From positions 12,069,925 to 12,133,924 of the forward strand of contig OX235266.1 of NCBI GenBank assembly GCA_944472135.2: a stretch of 64,000 nt of DNA, in the 5' to 3' direction. The notes beneath the pieces are model-generated. The model was not told the DNA's origin. It did no database searches and saw only the letters and a list, made by a program, of their open reading frames with translations. This document shows, in pieces, positions 1-11,628 of the stretch. The position numbers were made by a program, and so were the translations under genes. Origin of the DNA: Trichobilharzia regenti. Lineage: Eukaryota; Platyhelminthes; Trematoda; Strigeidida; Schistosomatidae. Within the stretch, counting starts at the first letter, position 1; each line of letters opens with the position of its first letter.

Positions 1-210
1 ATAATTCTCTCACTTTATGTTTTGTTTATTTTCTCATAAGTGTAAACATCATTTAAGTTCTGTAATAATTGTTACTTTTGTTTTTCCCCTCCAACATGCT
101 GCTATATCAAGAGAAGATTAGATTCAATAATCTATAACATACAGAAATATCCAAACCGTGTCGACAATACTGTTTGAAACAAACTCACTTTTATTATTAT
201 TATTATGTTT
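1..210 (+). mobile_element. CR1-type LINE, 3' end only
   Basis: The end of this stretch (GAAGATTAGATTCAATAA, then TACTGTTTGAAACAAACTC before ATT repeats) matches the 3' UTR ends of the CR1 copies at 9170-9250 and 35525-35605. The 5' part lies outside the window. Confidence 0.5.
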
Positions 211-269
211 TCTATAGTTTGGTTTGTAAGGGTTAGTTATGTTTTAACGAGTTGATCACGGATTGATAT

Positions 270-564
270 TGTGGTGAGAGCAGGCCGTGAGAAAATATGT
301 ACAAGGCTGATTCAACAACCAATCACAGCAGACTTAACGTGCCAAAATATGATTCGCAGATAGAGAATTCTATTTTTCGACGAATCCCGAAACAACCAAT
401 CAGAAACCTGCGTTTGTCTGCCTAACTTCTGATAAACAACCAATCAGATGACTGCGCTTGTCTACTTGCATAAGCTATAATAATGTATGTGAAATATATA
501 TAAATACGTGTTGATTTTCGTAATAAAACGATCTGTTGCCTGGCTCTTGTCTTCTGTTGTTACA
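270..564 (+). mobile_element. Gypsy-type solo LTR, copy 1
   Basis: This 295-bp unit starts TGTGGTGAGAGC, ends GTTGTTACA, and is flanked by ATAT on both sides (266-269 and 565-568). It contains a TATAAATA-type box and AATAAA near the 3' end. It is the same LTR as the copies at 1375, 2092 and 8722. A solo LTR is what recombination between two LTRs leaves. Confidence 0.85.
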
Positions 565-576
565 ATATCAGTAAGA

Positions 577-815
577 GAACTAATGAGAACCAGCACTGGA
601 GTACTGGACAGCTGCTGTTTCATCCTAGTTTTGGGTATCATTGGCAATACGCACCCTCGGGATTTGAACCCAGAGCCTTACGGTTATAAGGCAAGCTCAT
701 ATACCGGAAAGTCCTGGGTTCGAATCCCAGTGGGTGCGTACTGCCGATGATTCCCAAACTAGGATGAAACAGCAGCTGTCCAGTACTCCCTGGTTTTCAA
801 TGGTTCAATGGCGTT
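577..815. mobile_element. Hammerhead SINE (Sm-alpha-like), two 3' halves in inverted orientation
   Basis: A minus-strand ribozyme-bearing end (about 588-672) faces a plus-strand tRNA-like B box (GGTTCGAATCCC at about 718) and ribozyme end (736-788). In the plus copy stem I pairs GTACTG with CAGTAC and the core is CCGATGA, so one core base is mutated. Confidence 0.7.
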
Positions 816-1374
816 GAATGGCAGTGTCAATAACGTCTTTATTCTCTCTTCCATCTGATCACATAATCTTTGGCTTTCACCTCTTGTCTTTATTATGTAA
901 CTCTCCTACCATTGTATTATATGATTATTATTACTAATCCCTTGGGTTCCGAGTGGAACACAATGCTTCAACAGCACATCCGCACACTGTTCCCCCCCCC
1001 AACACAAGATCTCCTCCATGTCAACCTCACACTGACGAACCACTTGTCGCTTTCCATTCGGATTCCACGCAAGTAATGGTCTGCATTGTGAGTGATGTAA
1101 TTTGATGGTTTCCTCAATGTATACCCTATCCATCCATCCCTTTTTTCTCCTACATATCCACTTGTTGAGCAACCTGCTCTCGCCTGTTGGTTTTTTTTTC
1201 CCAGCCAGAGTTTCTTGTTGCTGATTCTCTCTGGCCAGGTGGCCGGCCGGCTGGCCATTTGATCTTCAATATGAAGATAGTCAGCGAAGGAGTCAGCTGT
1301 TGATGAAAGTCTGCAACAGGCTGTTGTGAATCCTCTTCGTGACACGCACTCCATGTTTCTGACCGGTATAGTAG
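816..1374 (-). mobile_element. RTE-type LINE (subfamily B) 3' fragment
   Basis: The minus strand encodes degenerate pieces of an RTE C-terminus: LHIEDQMASRPATWPERISN, and further on LRKPSNYITHNADHYLRGIR. Equivalent pieces occur at 6780, 17420, 27390, 33240, 43350 and 54350. Stops and gaps show that it is dead. The 816-870 boundary is uncertain. Confidence 0.6.
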
Positions 1375-2386
1375 TGTGGTGAGAGCAGGCCGTGAGAAAA
1401 TATGTACAAGGCTGGTTCAACAACCAATCACAGCAGACTTAACGTGGCAAAATATGATTCGCAGATAGAGAATTCTATTTTTCGAGGAATCCCGAAACAA
1501 CCAATCAGAAGCCTGCGTTTGTCTGCCTAACTTCTTATAAACAACCAGTCAGATGACTGCGCTTGTCTGCTTGCATAAGCTATAATAATGTATGTGAAAT
1601 ATATATAAATACGTGTTGATTTTCATAATAAAACGATCTGTTGCCTGGCCCTTGTCTTCTGTTGTTACATTTGGTGTCGCTGCCTACCGACAAATGGAAA
1701 GCCTATGCCCTGCTGTTTTTGATGGAGACATATGGATCTTCGGGCAGGACTTCAAGGCTTCTGCGCAGTTGAGTGGCGTTCAAGATCTGTCAGCGATGGA
1801 GCTGCTACTTGGGACGCTGCTGGGAGGTCGGGTGAAAGCAGCATATGAAAGTGTGAGACGAAATACTGACGAATGTTCGACAGGGTCAGGCAAACAGTTT
1901 CCAAAGTGGGAAGGACCACATATGGTCACTTCGAGATGGGATTACGCGGACACAATCGCAATGACGAACAATGAGAGGCGCGTGAACGTCAGCGAGCTCC
2001 AGAAATGGATACAGCGAGACAAGCCAACGATGACGCCTGCACCAAGTAGATCAAGCCGACTTCAGTCGCACGTATTTGACGGGGGGACGAGTGTGGGGAG
2101 AGCAGGCCGTAAGAAAATATGTACAAGGCTGATTCAACAACCAATCACAGCAGACTTAGCGTGCCAAAATATGATTCGCAGATAGAGAATTCTATTTTTC
2201 GACGAATCCCGAAACAACCAATCAGAAGCCTGTGTTTGTCTACCTAACTTCTGATAAACAACCAATCAGATGACTGCGCTTGTCTACTTGCATAAGCTAT
2301 AATAATGTATGTGAAATATGTATAAATACGTGTTGATTTTCATAATAAAACGATCTGTTGCTTGGCCCTTGTCTTCTGTTGTTACA
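1375..2386 (+). mobile_element. Small Gypsy-type LTR element with both LTRs and target duplication
   Basis: LTRs at 1375-1669 and 2092-2386 are each 295 bp and about 95% alike by eye. GTAG flanks both ends (1371-1374, 2387-2390). A TGG-starting primer-site candidate follows the 5' LTR, and a purine tract (GGGGGGACGAG) precedes the 3' LTR. Only 422 bp of internal sequence remain, so the element needs proteins from elsewhere. Confidence 0.88.
1694..2185 (+). CDS. Gag start fused in frame to an integrase tail (remnant polyprotein)
   Basis: From the ATG at 1694 the frame reads MESLCPAVFDGDIWIFGQDF, likely the start of Gag. It passes at about residue 67 into FPKWEGPHMVTSRWDYADTI, which resembles the integrase C-terminal region of Gypsy elements, and runs on into the 3' LTR to a TAG at 2185. 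All of protease, RT, RNase H and the integrase core is missing, yet the frame is open. A longer frame from 1613 starts inside the 5' LTR. I infer an internal deletion that happened to keep frame; a function is not shown. Confidence 0.6.
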   Translation: MESLCPAVFDGDIWIFGQDFKASAQLSGVQDLSAMELLLGTLLGGRVKAAYESVRRNTDECSTGSGKQFPKWEGPHMVTSRWDYADTIAMTNNERRVNVSELQKWIQRDKPTMTPAPSRSSRLQSHVFDGGTSVGRAGRKKICTRLIQQPITADLACQNMIRR

Positions 2387-2389
2387 GTA

Positions 2390-3040
2390 GGACCGACTTG
2401 ATATTGGTGTTGAAAATGTGAATCTTGTTCCTTATGCTAAGTGCAGAATACTTTCAAACTGGTTGTTTCAGGTTGATGAAGACTTGCGTATCTTGCCTTT
2501 CCGAATCTATCTGGCTGACTTTGACATCTTCATCCATTCCCACTGCCTGACTGTGGTTGAAACTGTGCTTCCTGGGTGGATAAGTGCAGAAAGTAACCTC
2601 TGTTAAATTTCTCCATATGATGGCAATTGGCGCTGGTTGTTGTTGTTGTTGTGGTGGTGGTGGTTCGTTGGTTATCTTCATTATCTCTGTCTTTTCTATG
2701 TTCGCCAGGAATCCTGTCTTCTCTGCCAGGCTTTTCAGCCAGTTTGTTGGTTTTCGCCTGTATTTCGTCGAGTTTGTGTGAAATTGGACACATATCATCC
2801 AGATCTTCTGGAGTTTTCTTATCGGTGGTCCAGAGTATTCCTGCTTTCTCACTCCCAACGCACAGCTTGACACATAGTCTAGTCCACCACAATTAAAAAT
2901 ATCGTCGATGATCATAGACAGGCATCTTCGTCCTACTCTTGTATGGACTTTGAACGCCTCACTGAGTTTCCCTTGTATGTGCATACATTGATTTGTTTCT
3001 GTTTGAAAGTTGAACTCTCTGTCAACTGAATTCACGTGAA
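2390..3040 (-). mobile_element. RTE-type LINE (subfamily B) reverse-transcriptase fragment
   Basis: The minus-strand frame includes NWLKSLAEKTGFLANIEKTE, IMKITNEPPPP and VSQIDSERQDTQVFINLK, resembling the post-YADD 'INKEKTEVM ... DRQGGTDRDVK' part of RTE reverse transcriptases. An insert of CAA/CCA repeats gives a Gln/Pro run. Only this piece is kept. Confidence 0.6.
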
Positions 3041-3840
3041 AATTGCAAGTATGTTAAAATTGTTTCTGTGCATAAAATTTAGTAATATGTTAAGGCTGTA
3101 AACATCAGGTAGTGAGAAACCAACGATATATACACATGATACGATGATGATATGATGGTACAATTTTATTCAGGGCGCACAAACTGCTGTTATGCTGTAT
3201 TTATTTGACATCCTGTAGAATCAATACTACTGGTTGATATAAGTACTTGAGATGTAGTCACGTGAAGCAGTGGTAATTACTAGTCAGATCGAAGACATGC
3301 TTACACTGTACTGGCTTTTCATTTGTTCTGAATAGTTTCCAACTACTTAAATCAATTAGTCAGTAGTATATATATAATTATAGAATTTTTCCTTCTTCCT
3401 TGATTACCATTTATAGTAATCTGAATATTTTAGAACGTATTAACTATCATTGTTAACCATAATGTCATGATTCATGCAATCGTCAATAATATATTGATCA
3501 TTTATTTATGGTTTGAATTTCCTTTGATGTGTAAAGACTAATATATTCTGTATTGTGAATGATAAGTTTGGATTTGCTATCCCAGTTCTCTCAGTTAAAT
3601 CTGACTTCTGTATGTCTACTCAGTGTGTCTGAGTGTGGCGGGGGGGGGGGTGTGGTGATACTACCAAGTGATCAGTTGTCAGGAGTCTGACTCTAGTCAA
3701 GACAGACAACAAGCACAACAACCAAATGAATCACAAACAGCTCGAGACAACAGAATAACACTAAGTTTCGAATGGGAACTATGAGGAATTCTCACCTCCA
3801 GGGTGTACAACTTACAAAAGAGATTTAAGTGTTGGGGTGT
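3041..3840. other. No feature recognised
   Basis: AT-rich sequence with no supported ORF or repeat on either strand. A poly-G tract at about 3638-3650 is the only notable local feature. Confidence 0.5.
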
Positions 3841-3845
3841 AGGGA

Positions 3846-4315
3846 TTTTATTGGTTACAGGATTTCATCATGAGCTGACATTGGTTAGAGATCCATTGGA
3901 AAACCTGGGAGTACTGGACAGCTGTTTCGTCCTAGTTTAGGAATCACCAATCAAATCCCTACAAACCAACACTTAAATATCAATGAGATGCTCACTAGCG
4001 ACTTGCCCTATTCAGTTAGGTAGTTACCTGGGATTCTAGTGAGAAGTCGTGACCAGTAGAGTGCAGCAGGTCGGTTGTGAGGACGAATACTTGCCGAACA
4101 CATTGGCTAGCGGTTATAATTCATGGGCGATTGGATCGTGTCCCAGTGGCTAAATGGTCTACGAGCTCGCTAGCCTTGTAACCAGAGGGTCCTGGGTTCG
4201 AACCCCGGTAGGCGCGCACCTCTGAAGAGTCCCAAATTACGATAAGACAGCTGTCCAGTACTTCGCAAGTTTTCCAGTGATTCTCCAACTGATGTCAGCT
4301 CATAATGAAATCCCC
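3846..4315. mobile_element. Hammerhead SINE: truncated minus copy followed by full plus copy
   Basis: The 3846-3950 part is a minus-strand 3' end with GGAC/GTCC stem II and the GAAA and GTC elements. From about 3951 to 4315 a plus-strand copy has an A-box-like TGGCTAAATGG, a B box GGTTCGAACCCC (about 4196) and a ribozyme core CTGAAGA at 4222. In this copy the GAAA is mutated (GATAAGAC). Confidence 0.75.
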
Positions 4316-4550
4316 CAACGAAATGAGAGATCTGATACAAGTATGAAATTCTAGATTATCTAAGCATATCACCAACATTGTTTGTATGAAAAGCAGTAAA
4401 GCATGTGTTGTGAATGCATTTGATAAGCCCCTGGATGACAGATACACAGAATATGCAGTTGAAATCAGTCACACCTTCAGAATAATAAAATGACGGTTGC
4501 AATGAAGAAAATTTTCTTCTCGACGAAGTCACCGTCAACTAGACAGCTGT

Positions 4551-6445
4551 ACACTCGTGTATTTATATCAAATGGGTGGGAAAGTTCCAGGATAATTTCC
4601 GGTCAAAGAGCAAATTAATAAAATTACAATAAGAAATTAAAAGGCCATAATAAACAAGGCAGGGGGACGGATAAAACTCCCAAACAAAGTAGCATCATAA
4701 TTACTGAGAAGATTGACATGTTGTTGTGCAATTAGGGGTTAGAAATGTAGAAATAACAAAATAGACAGGATGTTTGGATTAAACAAATCTAGTGGGATCA
4801 TAACTAATGTGACGAATAATTGTTTATGCAGTTAGGGATTAAATATGTAGAAATAATTAAAATGACAAATTAGACAAGAAGTTCGGATCTGAAAATATGG
4901 TGGTGTAAATAGGGATTAAGAAAAACTTAAAAATAACATGAATAAACAGGAAGTTAGGATAAGAAAGGTCAATGGGATAGTCACTATTAAAAGAATTACC
5001 TGTGTTATGGTGGCCATGGCAGGGGTTGGACGTATTTCTTTTGTATACAAAGCGTGGGTTTGAGCTTTTGGATAGCTAGTGCCTCGGCTATACCCAATGT
5101 CTGAATTTTACTCCCTTTGACAGGTTTGATCAAATCTTGCATATAGTTTTGAAGGATTTTTCGAATGGCGCTGAATGTCCTGAATTGACCAGATGTTCTG
5201 TCACTCAACTATGTGCACGTTTTCGTTTTTCCTTTTAACTAGCCAGGCTGGATAGTGTTCACGAGTGCGTTTTTCAAGTTGGCGTATGTTACTGCCGATG
5301 TACTCAGCTCCACAAAAGCAAATAAACTGGTATATGCACGTTGAGGTGGCCCAATGCGACAGCTTGTCTTTCGCATTCTGGTTGAACAGTTTCTTGCAGG
5401 AAAACGTTAGTCGTAGGCTTGAGGCGAAGTATGTCTTCCTCAGAGATTTGCAAGGGCGTTTACGAAGGATTTCTGCTTCAATGTCACCTTTGAATTATAG
5501 ATTAAGCAGAAATATCTTCTTCGGGACGGATTGAACTTGTTCAGAAGTATTCTTTGATTTGAGGTTCTTGTCTATGAGTCTAGGCGGGAAACCGTTTTCC
5601 ATCAGGGTTTTTTATAGATTACGCAGTTTTCCGTCAATCACTTCCTCTCTGCATATCTTCCGAATCCTCGAGGAAAGAGCGTATATCATGTTCCGCTTTC
5701 TGCTTAGGCGCACGAAGCTTTGAAAGTTGATGAATTGTTGAATCCATGTAAGCGTTTCTTGTCAGATGGACGTCGAGGAAGTGGAACATTCCGTCGGATT
5801 CGCTTTCAAGAGCAAAGCCGATGTTTTAGTGGGCCCTGTTGAATGTTCGAAGTAAGTTTTCAAAGTCCAGGTTCTCAGCACAAATGATGAAAGTATCATC
5901 ACTCTATCTATTGTAGAGATGGAGATCGTCAACAGTTGATGAAAAGAAGTTATTTTCGAGGCTGGCCATAAAACAGTCGGCTAGGAGGGGTCCAAGTGGA
6001 AAGCCTATTGCTACACCATTTGTTTGCCTGTAGATTTCATTGTTGAATCTGAAGTAGACGTTTAAAGTACAACGTTGTAACAGCTTCTTTAGGTGATGGA
6101 TCGGTATGCCGACATCTGTGCTGTTGCATTGGATGAAGTCATACAGAAAACACATAGTTTCTGTCAGTGGAACATTGGAGAAGAGAGAGACGACGTCTAG
6201 GGAGACCATTTTTCTATTTGCGAGGTTGACATTTTTAATTTAATCCTAATTTTAATTGAACCCTTAATTGCAAAATATGTCAATCTTCTCAGTAATTATG
6301 ATGCTAGTTTGTCTGATCTTTATCCGTCCCCTACCCCCCCCCGTTTATTATGGCATTTCAACTATATTAATCTGATCCTTGACCAGAAGTTATTCTGGAA
6401 CTTTCCCACCCACTCATTTATTATAAATACACGAATATGAGTATG
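4551..6445 (-). mobile_element. Penelope-like element (family C) with inverted ends
   Basis: The minus strand encodes MVSLDVVSLFSNVPLTETM, GVAIGFPLGPLLADCFMASL and, in another frame, DDTFIICAENL, which are PLE reverse-transcriptase motifs. A degenerate GIY-YIG-type tail lies near 5005-5330. About 190 bp at the low end (4551-4745) is the reverse complement of about 160 bp at the high end (6285-6445), read from the segment around GGGTGGGAAAGTTCCAGG. Many stops; the element is inactive. Confidence 0.75.
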
Positions 6446-6611
6446 CGTCTCTTGGTAACCATCTTCGTGACTTGAGACACAATTCTGTCATTCATGGGGA
6501 ATTTAAATCAGTTCATATAATGCTAAAACTTGCGCTGAAGGGGTATGTTGTTCAGAAGAGGACGATAAAATCTCCGCAATTAAACCAACCACCTCAGAGA
6601 ACACAACTAAT

Positions 6612-6663
<52 letters not shown>

Positions 6664-6780
6664 GGCACCACAGATGACTATATCAGTCAGTCAACATCGG
6701 AAAAGCAAGACCCATCTTCATTATTCCGAAATCAGTGGGGGAGGGGGGCGGGAATTCACTGCACTTAGCATTAGAAACAG
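6446..6780. other. Hairpin motif and CT/AT microsatellite, otherwise unassigned
   Basis: At about 6525-6575 a degenerate version of the PLE hairpin seen at 15640-15690 reads TTGCGCTGAAGG then TGTTGTTCAGAAGAGGACG. A (CT)n(AT)n microsatellite covers 6620-6662. No gene is supported. Confidence 0.5.
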
Positions 6781-7265
6781 AATTCAGATTTTCATCACTT
6801 ATGTTGATCCAGTCAAGGCTTCTGCATGGTCCACACCATCGGTGTTTGAATCACCGAAAACGCATTTTCGACATGCTATCGCAGACTTTCATAAATAACT
6901 TATTTCGCTGACTCCATGCTGAAGATCAGATGGCTAGCCAGAAGGGGTAAGCAACAGGGAACATCTGACAGGTAACAAAACAACCAAAAACCTGTGTTTT
7001 GGTAAAGGAAGTGGTTTAGACTTACAATGAGGATACCCTTAAGTAACAACAACACACTTCGTTACGGTGCCAGACTGGAACTCGAATTGGGGACGACAAG
7101 TTAGGCATCATTTCTACAGCAAGATGGATAAGGTCGTATGAGGTGGAAATGAAAACCTATAGGCAATTGTGGAGCCAGCTATAGTGTATAGAACGCAGTG
7201 GATTGGAGATGTCGTCCTGCTGCTGAAGCCCTACAATTAATCAATAAACTACAACGCTAACAGAC
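6780..7265 (+). mobile_element. RTE-type LINE (subfamily B) fragment
   Basis: The plus strand encodes a broken RTE stretch around LSIRNRIQIFITYVDPVKAS and the downstream linker with GATCAGATGGCTAGCCAG, shared with the other subfamily B pieces. Multiple frameshifts. Confidence 0.55.
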
Positions 7266-9250
7266 TCTCCTAAGAGGTTAATTCTCGATTTGAAACGCAC
7301 TACATCTTCTACATCATTTGTAAAAAAGCTACAAGCACTTAAAAACCTTAGGTTCCAATTATGCTTCTGGAATTCGACCGTTTACGTCAAGATTGTTCCA
7401 GTGCCTAAATCAACAAGTGGACCTACTGTTAAGTTTAGACCCATTGCTATTACCTCACCTTTTTTGAAAGTTACGGAAAGACTTATTTTACTTAACCTTG
7501 AACCCTCGTTAAAGCCTTTCAATGACCCCAACCAGTTTTCTTATAAACATAGTGGGTGTACCTTAGATGCCGTTGTTGTCCTACATCATAATATAGTCTC
7601 TAGCTTAGATAGAGGAGCTAAATACGTTCGCTGTGCCTTCCTTGATTGCATGTCTGCATTTGACTCTGTTCCCAGGTCTCTCTTGCTAAGTAAGCTTGCT
7701 GCAACACAGGCTGAGAGCAGGACAAATAAGTGGTTGCATTCCTATTTTTCTGATAGGAAGCAGTAGACCGTCTACAATGGAAAGTCCTCCACTACCTCAC
7801 TTACTTTAGCTGGTGTTTCTCAAGGCACTGACTGTTCTTGTTCCTTTTCTGTTTTCCTTTTTCTTACATGACTTGCCCCATTCTGATGTAACCACTTTTG
7901 TTAAGTATGCTGATGACCTCTCTGTTTATATGCCTGTCAACTCTCAGTCGGATTATTCCAAATTAAATAGCTTTCTGTCGGAAGCTAGTCAGTGGTCCTC
8001 TTCAAATGGTCTTAAGCTGAATCCATCTAAATGTCAGGTAGTCAATTTCACTTTCAGACGAAAACGTAACCTACAACAACTAGCTAGCTCACATGGTCCA
8101 AATAGCATTGACGGCACAGAGGTTGAAATTACATCTAATGTCAAGTACCTTGGGTTGAGTATTTCCTCCGATCTTTCCTGGTCCTCCCACATCTTGCTAG
8201 TTACTAGAAAGATGTTTCGCTTAACATTCTACGTTAGGAAGTTTAGGCAGTCTGGTATAAAGCAGTCTTTGCCTTCTCAGTTTGTCAATTCTTGTATTCT
8301 ACCATCCCTCCTTACTGCTCCCATTAATCTTTCCTGGACTACTTTAGAAAGACTTTGCTTTGCTGAGAAGGGCACTAAAAGCCATTAGTAGGGCAAGTGG
8401 GATATCGTTAAACCAATTGGTCAACACTATTGCGGATAGACATATAATGTCATGTAAGAAACTAGCGAATACAATATTGTCAGACCCCGATCATCCTCTC
8501 TATACACAGCTCTCTCCTTGCATTTCATCTGGTAGAACTAGAAGCAGCTATAAGGAGGCTATATGCTAGGACTACCACAAAGTACAAAAACTCCACAATA
8601 CCATATCTGGCACAGCTGTTGTGTGGTGATGAGAAATCCGTTAGGTATGACACGATAAACTTACTGCGGCACTCTAACAAATAGTTCTCATTAGTTTTTG
8701 TTTTAAGATCTTCGATACTAGTGTGGTGAGAGCAGGCCGTGAGAAAATATGTACAAGGCTGATTCAACAACCAATCACAGCAGACTTAACGTGCCAAAAT
8801 ATGATTCGCAGATAGAGGATTCTATTTTTCGAGGAATTCCGAAACAACCAATCAGAAACCTGCGTTTGTCTGCCTAACTTCTGATAAACAACCAATCAGA
8901 TGACTGCGCTTGTCTACTTGCATAAGCTATAATAATGTATGTGAAATATATATAAATACGTTTTGATTTTCGTAATAAAACGATCTGTTGCCTGGCCCTT
9001 GTCTTCTGTTGTTACACTAGTATATTGTTGTTCACGTCTATTACATACTAACTTTATATTTCATATCCTGTGGTGCTTTGTTTAAAATGTAAACGCTACG
9101 CTGTTCCTTTTTATTTCTTTTTGGTTGTTACTTTTTGATTTTAAAATCTTATAAAATTTATGAGGTAATTAGATACAATATTGTAATGCACGCTGAAAAT
9201 TCCATACCTGTACCACAAGTACTGTTTGGAATAAAGCTGTTATTATCATT
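7266..9250 (+). mobile_element. CR1-type LINE, 5'-truncated, with a nested solo LTR
   Basis: The RT domain runs from VKFRPIAITSPFLKVTERLI through CAFLDCMSAFDSVPRSLLLS to FVKYADDLSVYMPVNS (the YADD box, about 7901). The C-terminal part (VKYLGLSISSDLSWSSHILL) reaches about 8690. The 3' UTR ends in CTGTTTGGAATAAAGCTG near 9230. A stop at 7765 and frameshifts near 7800 and 8360 inactivate it. The nested LTR at 8722-9016 splits the 3' UTR. Confidence 0.85.
8722..9016 (+). mobile_element. Gypsy-type solo LTR, copy nested in CR1
   Basis: 295 bp, TGTGGTGAGAGC to GTTGTTACA, with CTAG on both sides (8718-8721, 9017-9020). The CR1 3' UTR resumes directly after it. Confidence 0.88.
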
Positions 9251-9539
9251 AAATAACCTAATGGATATTCTTAGTTAAATTTTGCATACTTACCGCGTGC
9301 CTTAGGCGACGAATAAAGGAAATTTTCTCTGTGAAAAAATTCCCTCACAATTTCAATAATACACAAACACGGTAACTAGTGATACTAATTAAAATCTTTC
9401 TCAATCTGCTATTCTATTTTCCATACTCTTCGACTAATTATCGTTCTTTTGAATCATTCCTTTGTGTGCTACACTGGAGTATAATAACTTGAACTGTTGT
9501 ACTTCTATGCTGCAAAGTTCTTTGTTGAAACACACTCAG

Positions 9540-11170
9540 TCAGTCAATCAGTCATATTCAGCCCAGTAGAATCATCTTACATTTGAGAAAAGTAAATCCC
9601 ATGACAAATATTCGAAGATTTCTGTTGAAGGTATTCAGAAGATATCTGCCTTATGTTAGCATCTTCACCTAACAGACGACAATATCATTCATATACTAAT
9701 TCGTCTTTCTCTAAATCGACAAAACTCAACTCTGATAACTAGCCAATCCCTAAGTCACTGAAGTCTTGGTGCGACGGGGGGCGGGTTAATTCCACTAGTA
9801 CATCTCTGATGATCAAATGAGACCAAAACAAGGAGAGTGGGTATCCATGACGAACACCCCACTGGTTGTTATCACTTCTCATATGACAAAGTGATGAAAT
9901 CGAGTAGAGTAAGTGTACCTTGTTGATTAGTTAGTCTGCAATAGAATACTATGTGTTAGAAAAAACATTGCGCTGTAGAATCACCTCTCTGACTGACTGA
10001 CCGACTGGTTTCAACATAGCCGCTCGAGTTGCCACACTTCACTCAGCACACAAAGCCAGAGAAGAAGAAGGTAAAAAGAAACTCAAAAGAGAGACAGTAA
10101 ACAGAGATATGAGGCAACAAGTATTAGAAGTCACAAGGAGTGGACGCATATGCGCCAGTCATTGAGAACTACGATTTTGAGCCATATCACCAATTGTTTC
10201 CAGCCATTGGTTTTTATCGTCCCGAGGACCCCAACCAGTCAGGAAGTCTACATCTTCATAAGTGGCTCAAACTAACCGTTGTGGATTTCATTGAGTGATG
10301 AATCCATGTTTTCGTTTGACCACCACTGGTTAACTCTTTTCCAACCTGATTGATCCTATGTCAGACAGCCAAAATTGCCCATCGGTCGACGAAGGCGATC
10401 GATAGCTAAGCATACATGCGTAACACATGTCCTAACCATCTCAATCGATGTAGCTGCTTCACAACCTCGTTTACTGATATCTCCTTCAACTCACCTAGGA
10501 CTCGGCCTATGCCTAACCTTAATATTGCTTACCCTATTATATTATAACATTTAACACGGGAGATAGAAAGCAGACACATACGGTCAAAGACGTCTAGTCG
10601 GGCTCATCATGTCTTCCACTTCCAATGGTCATTGATATCTCACACTCACAGCCATAAAGAAGAACGGAGCAGACAGCTGCTGAGAAGTACAAGCACCCTT
10701 TGTTCGATAGCCAGATATCACGCCTACGCCAGAGATGCCATAAAACTGTCAATATGCGAAGCTAGCCTTCTGTATCCGTGCTGAGATATCGTCAGAGATC
10801 AACCCGCTGGCGTTGGCTGATGCAACTCCCCACCCAAATAAGTGAAGTGGTCAACACACCCCACCAACCACTTCACTCGCTATTTCTAAACTAGGAGTCA
10901 ATGTAGTCCAGTCGTGTAGCATCATCTTACATTTGACAGAGAGTCAGTCGCATGCCAAACAATCGTAGTTTGTAGCTCAAGGTGTTCAGAAGACTCTCCT
11001 GCATTTTGTCAGAGTCTTCACCTACACAAGCTGGACTATATCATCTGTATATTCTAAGTCAACGAGAGTCGTTGAAGTCACTTAAGGATTGACTTGTTAC
11101 CATCAGGGAATAATCTCTCTCTCTCGATCGACAAGAGTCGAATAGAAGTATCAGACGTCGTACACACTTG
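9540..11170 (-). mobile_element. RTE-type LINE (subfamily A) fragments, two pieces
   Basis: A minus-strand RT piece at 9540-9960 (around the '[11 protein letters not shown]' region) is followed at about 9990-11170 by a 3' end that starts with the family's short-repeat tail and covers the C-terminus. It aligns with the cleaner copies at 40802-41802 and 41870-43170. Heavily decayed. Confidence 0.6.
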
Positions 11171-11628
11171 CATAATACAAAAATCAGTTAACTAATATAT
11201 TCATATTATTATTATTATTATTTTGATTAATAAAAACGATAAACAGTGGGCGGGTGTGTGGGGGGTGATGTAGTGACATTTGTTTTAATAAATGCACAAA
11301 CCCAAATGAAAACACATATTAAAAATTTGAATATTCAAAAAAGCGAAACAGAGTGATGGACGTAAACACAATGGGGATATACATATATGTATGTATGTAT
11401 GTGTGTGTTGGCGAACGAAGATGGCATTTGATTACAACGAGAGGGGGAAAATAAAGGAACAACACAATGAAAGTTGACTAAAACGTGTCACCAACACATT
11501 ACAGTAATATGAGAAAAGAGAATGCGATACGCGCGCGTGCACACACACACACACCAGAGAACTAGTGGTGTAGTGTAGTGTACGACCGTAAAATAGACAA
11601 TCCAGAAGTGATACATATGTATATGCTA
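11171..11628. other. 3' flank of SMARCC, probable 3' UTR
   Basis: ATT, GTAT and CA microsatellites (about 11203-11223, 11388-11408, 11535-11553) and no ORF. No clear minus-strand AATAAA was found, so the polyadenylation site is unknown. Confidence 0.4.

Noticed and set aside
2627..2896. Valine/cysteine/tryptophan-rich small proteins on the plus strand
   Set aside because: These are three frames of a GTT/GTG repeat within a minus-strand RTE fragment.
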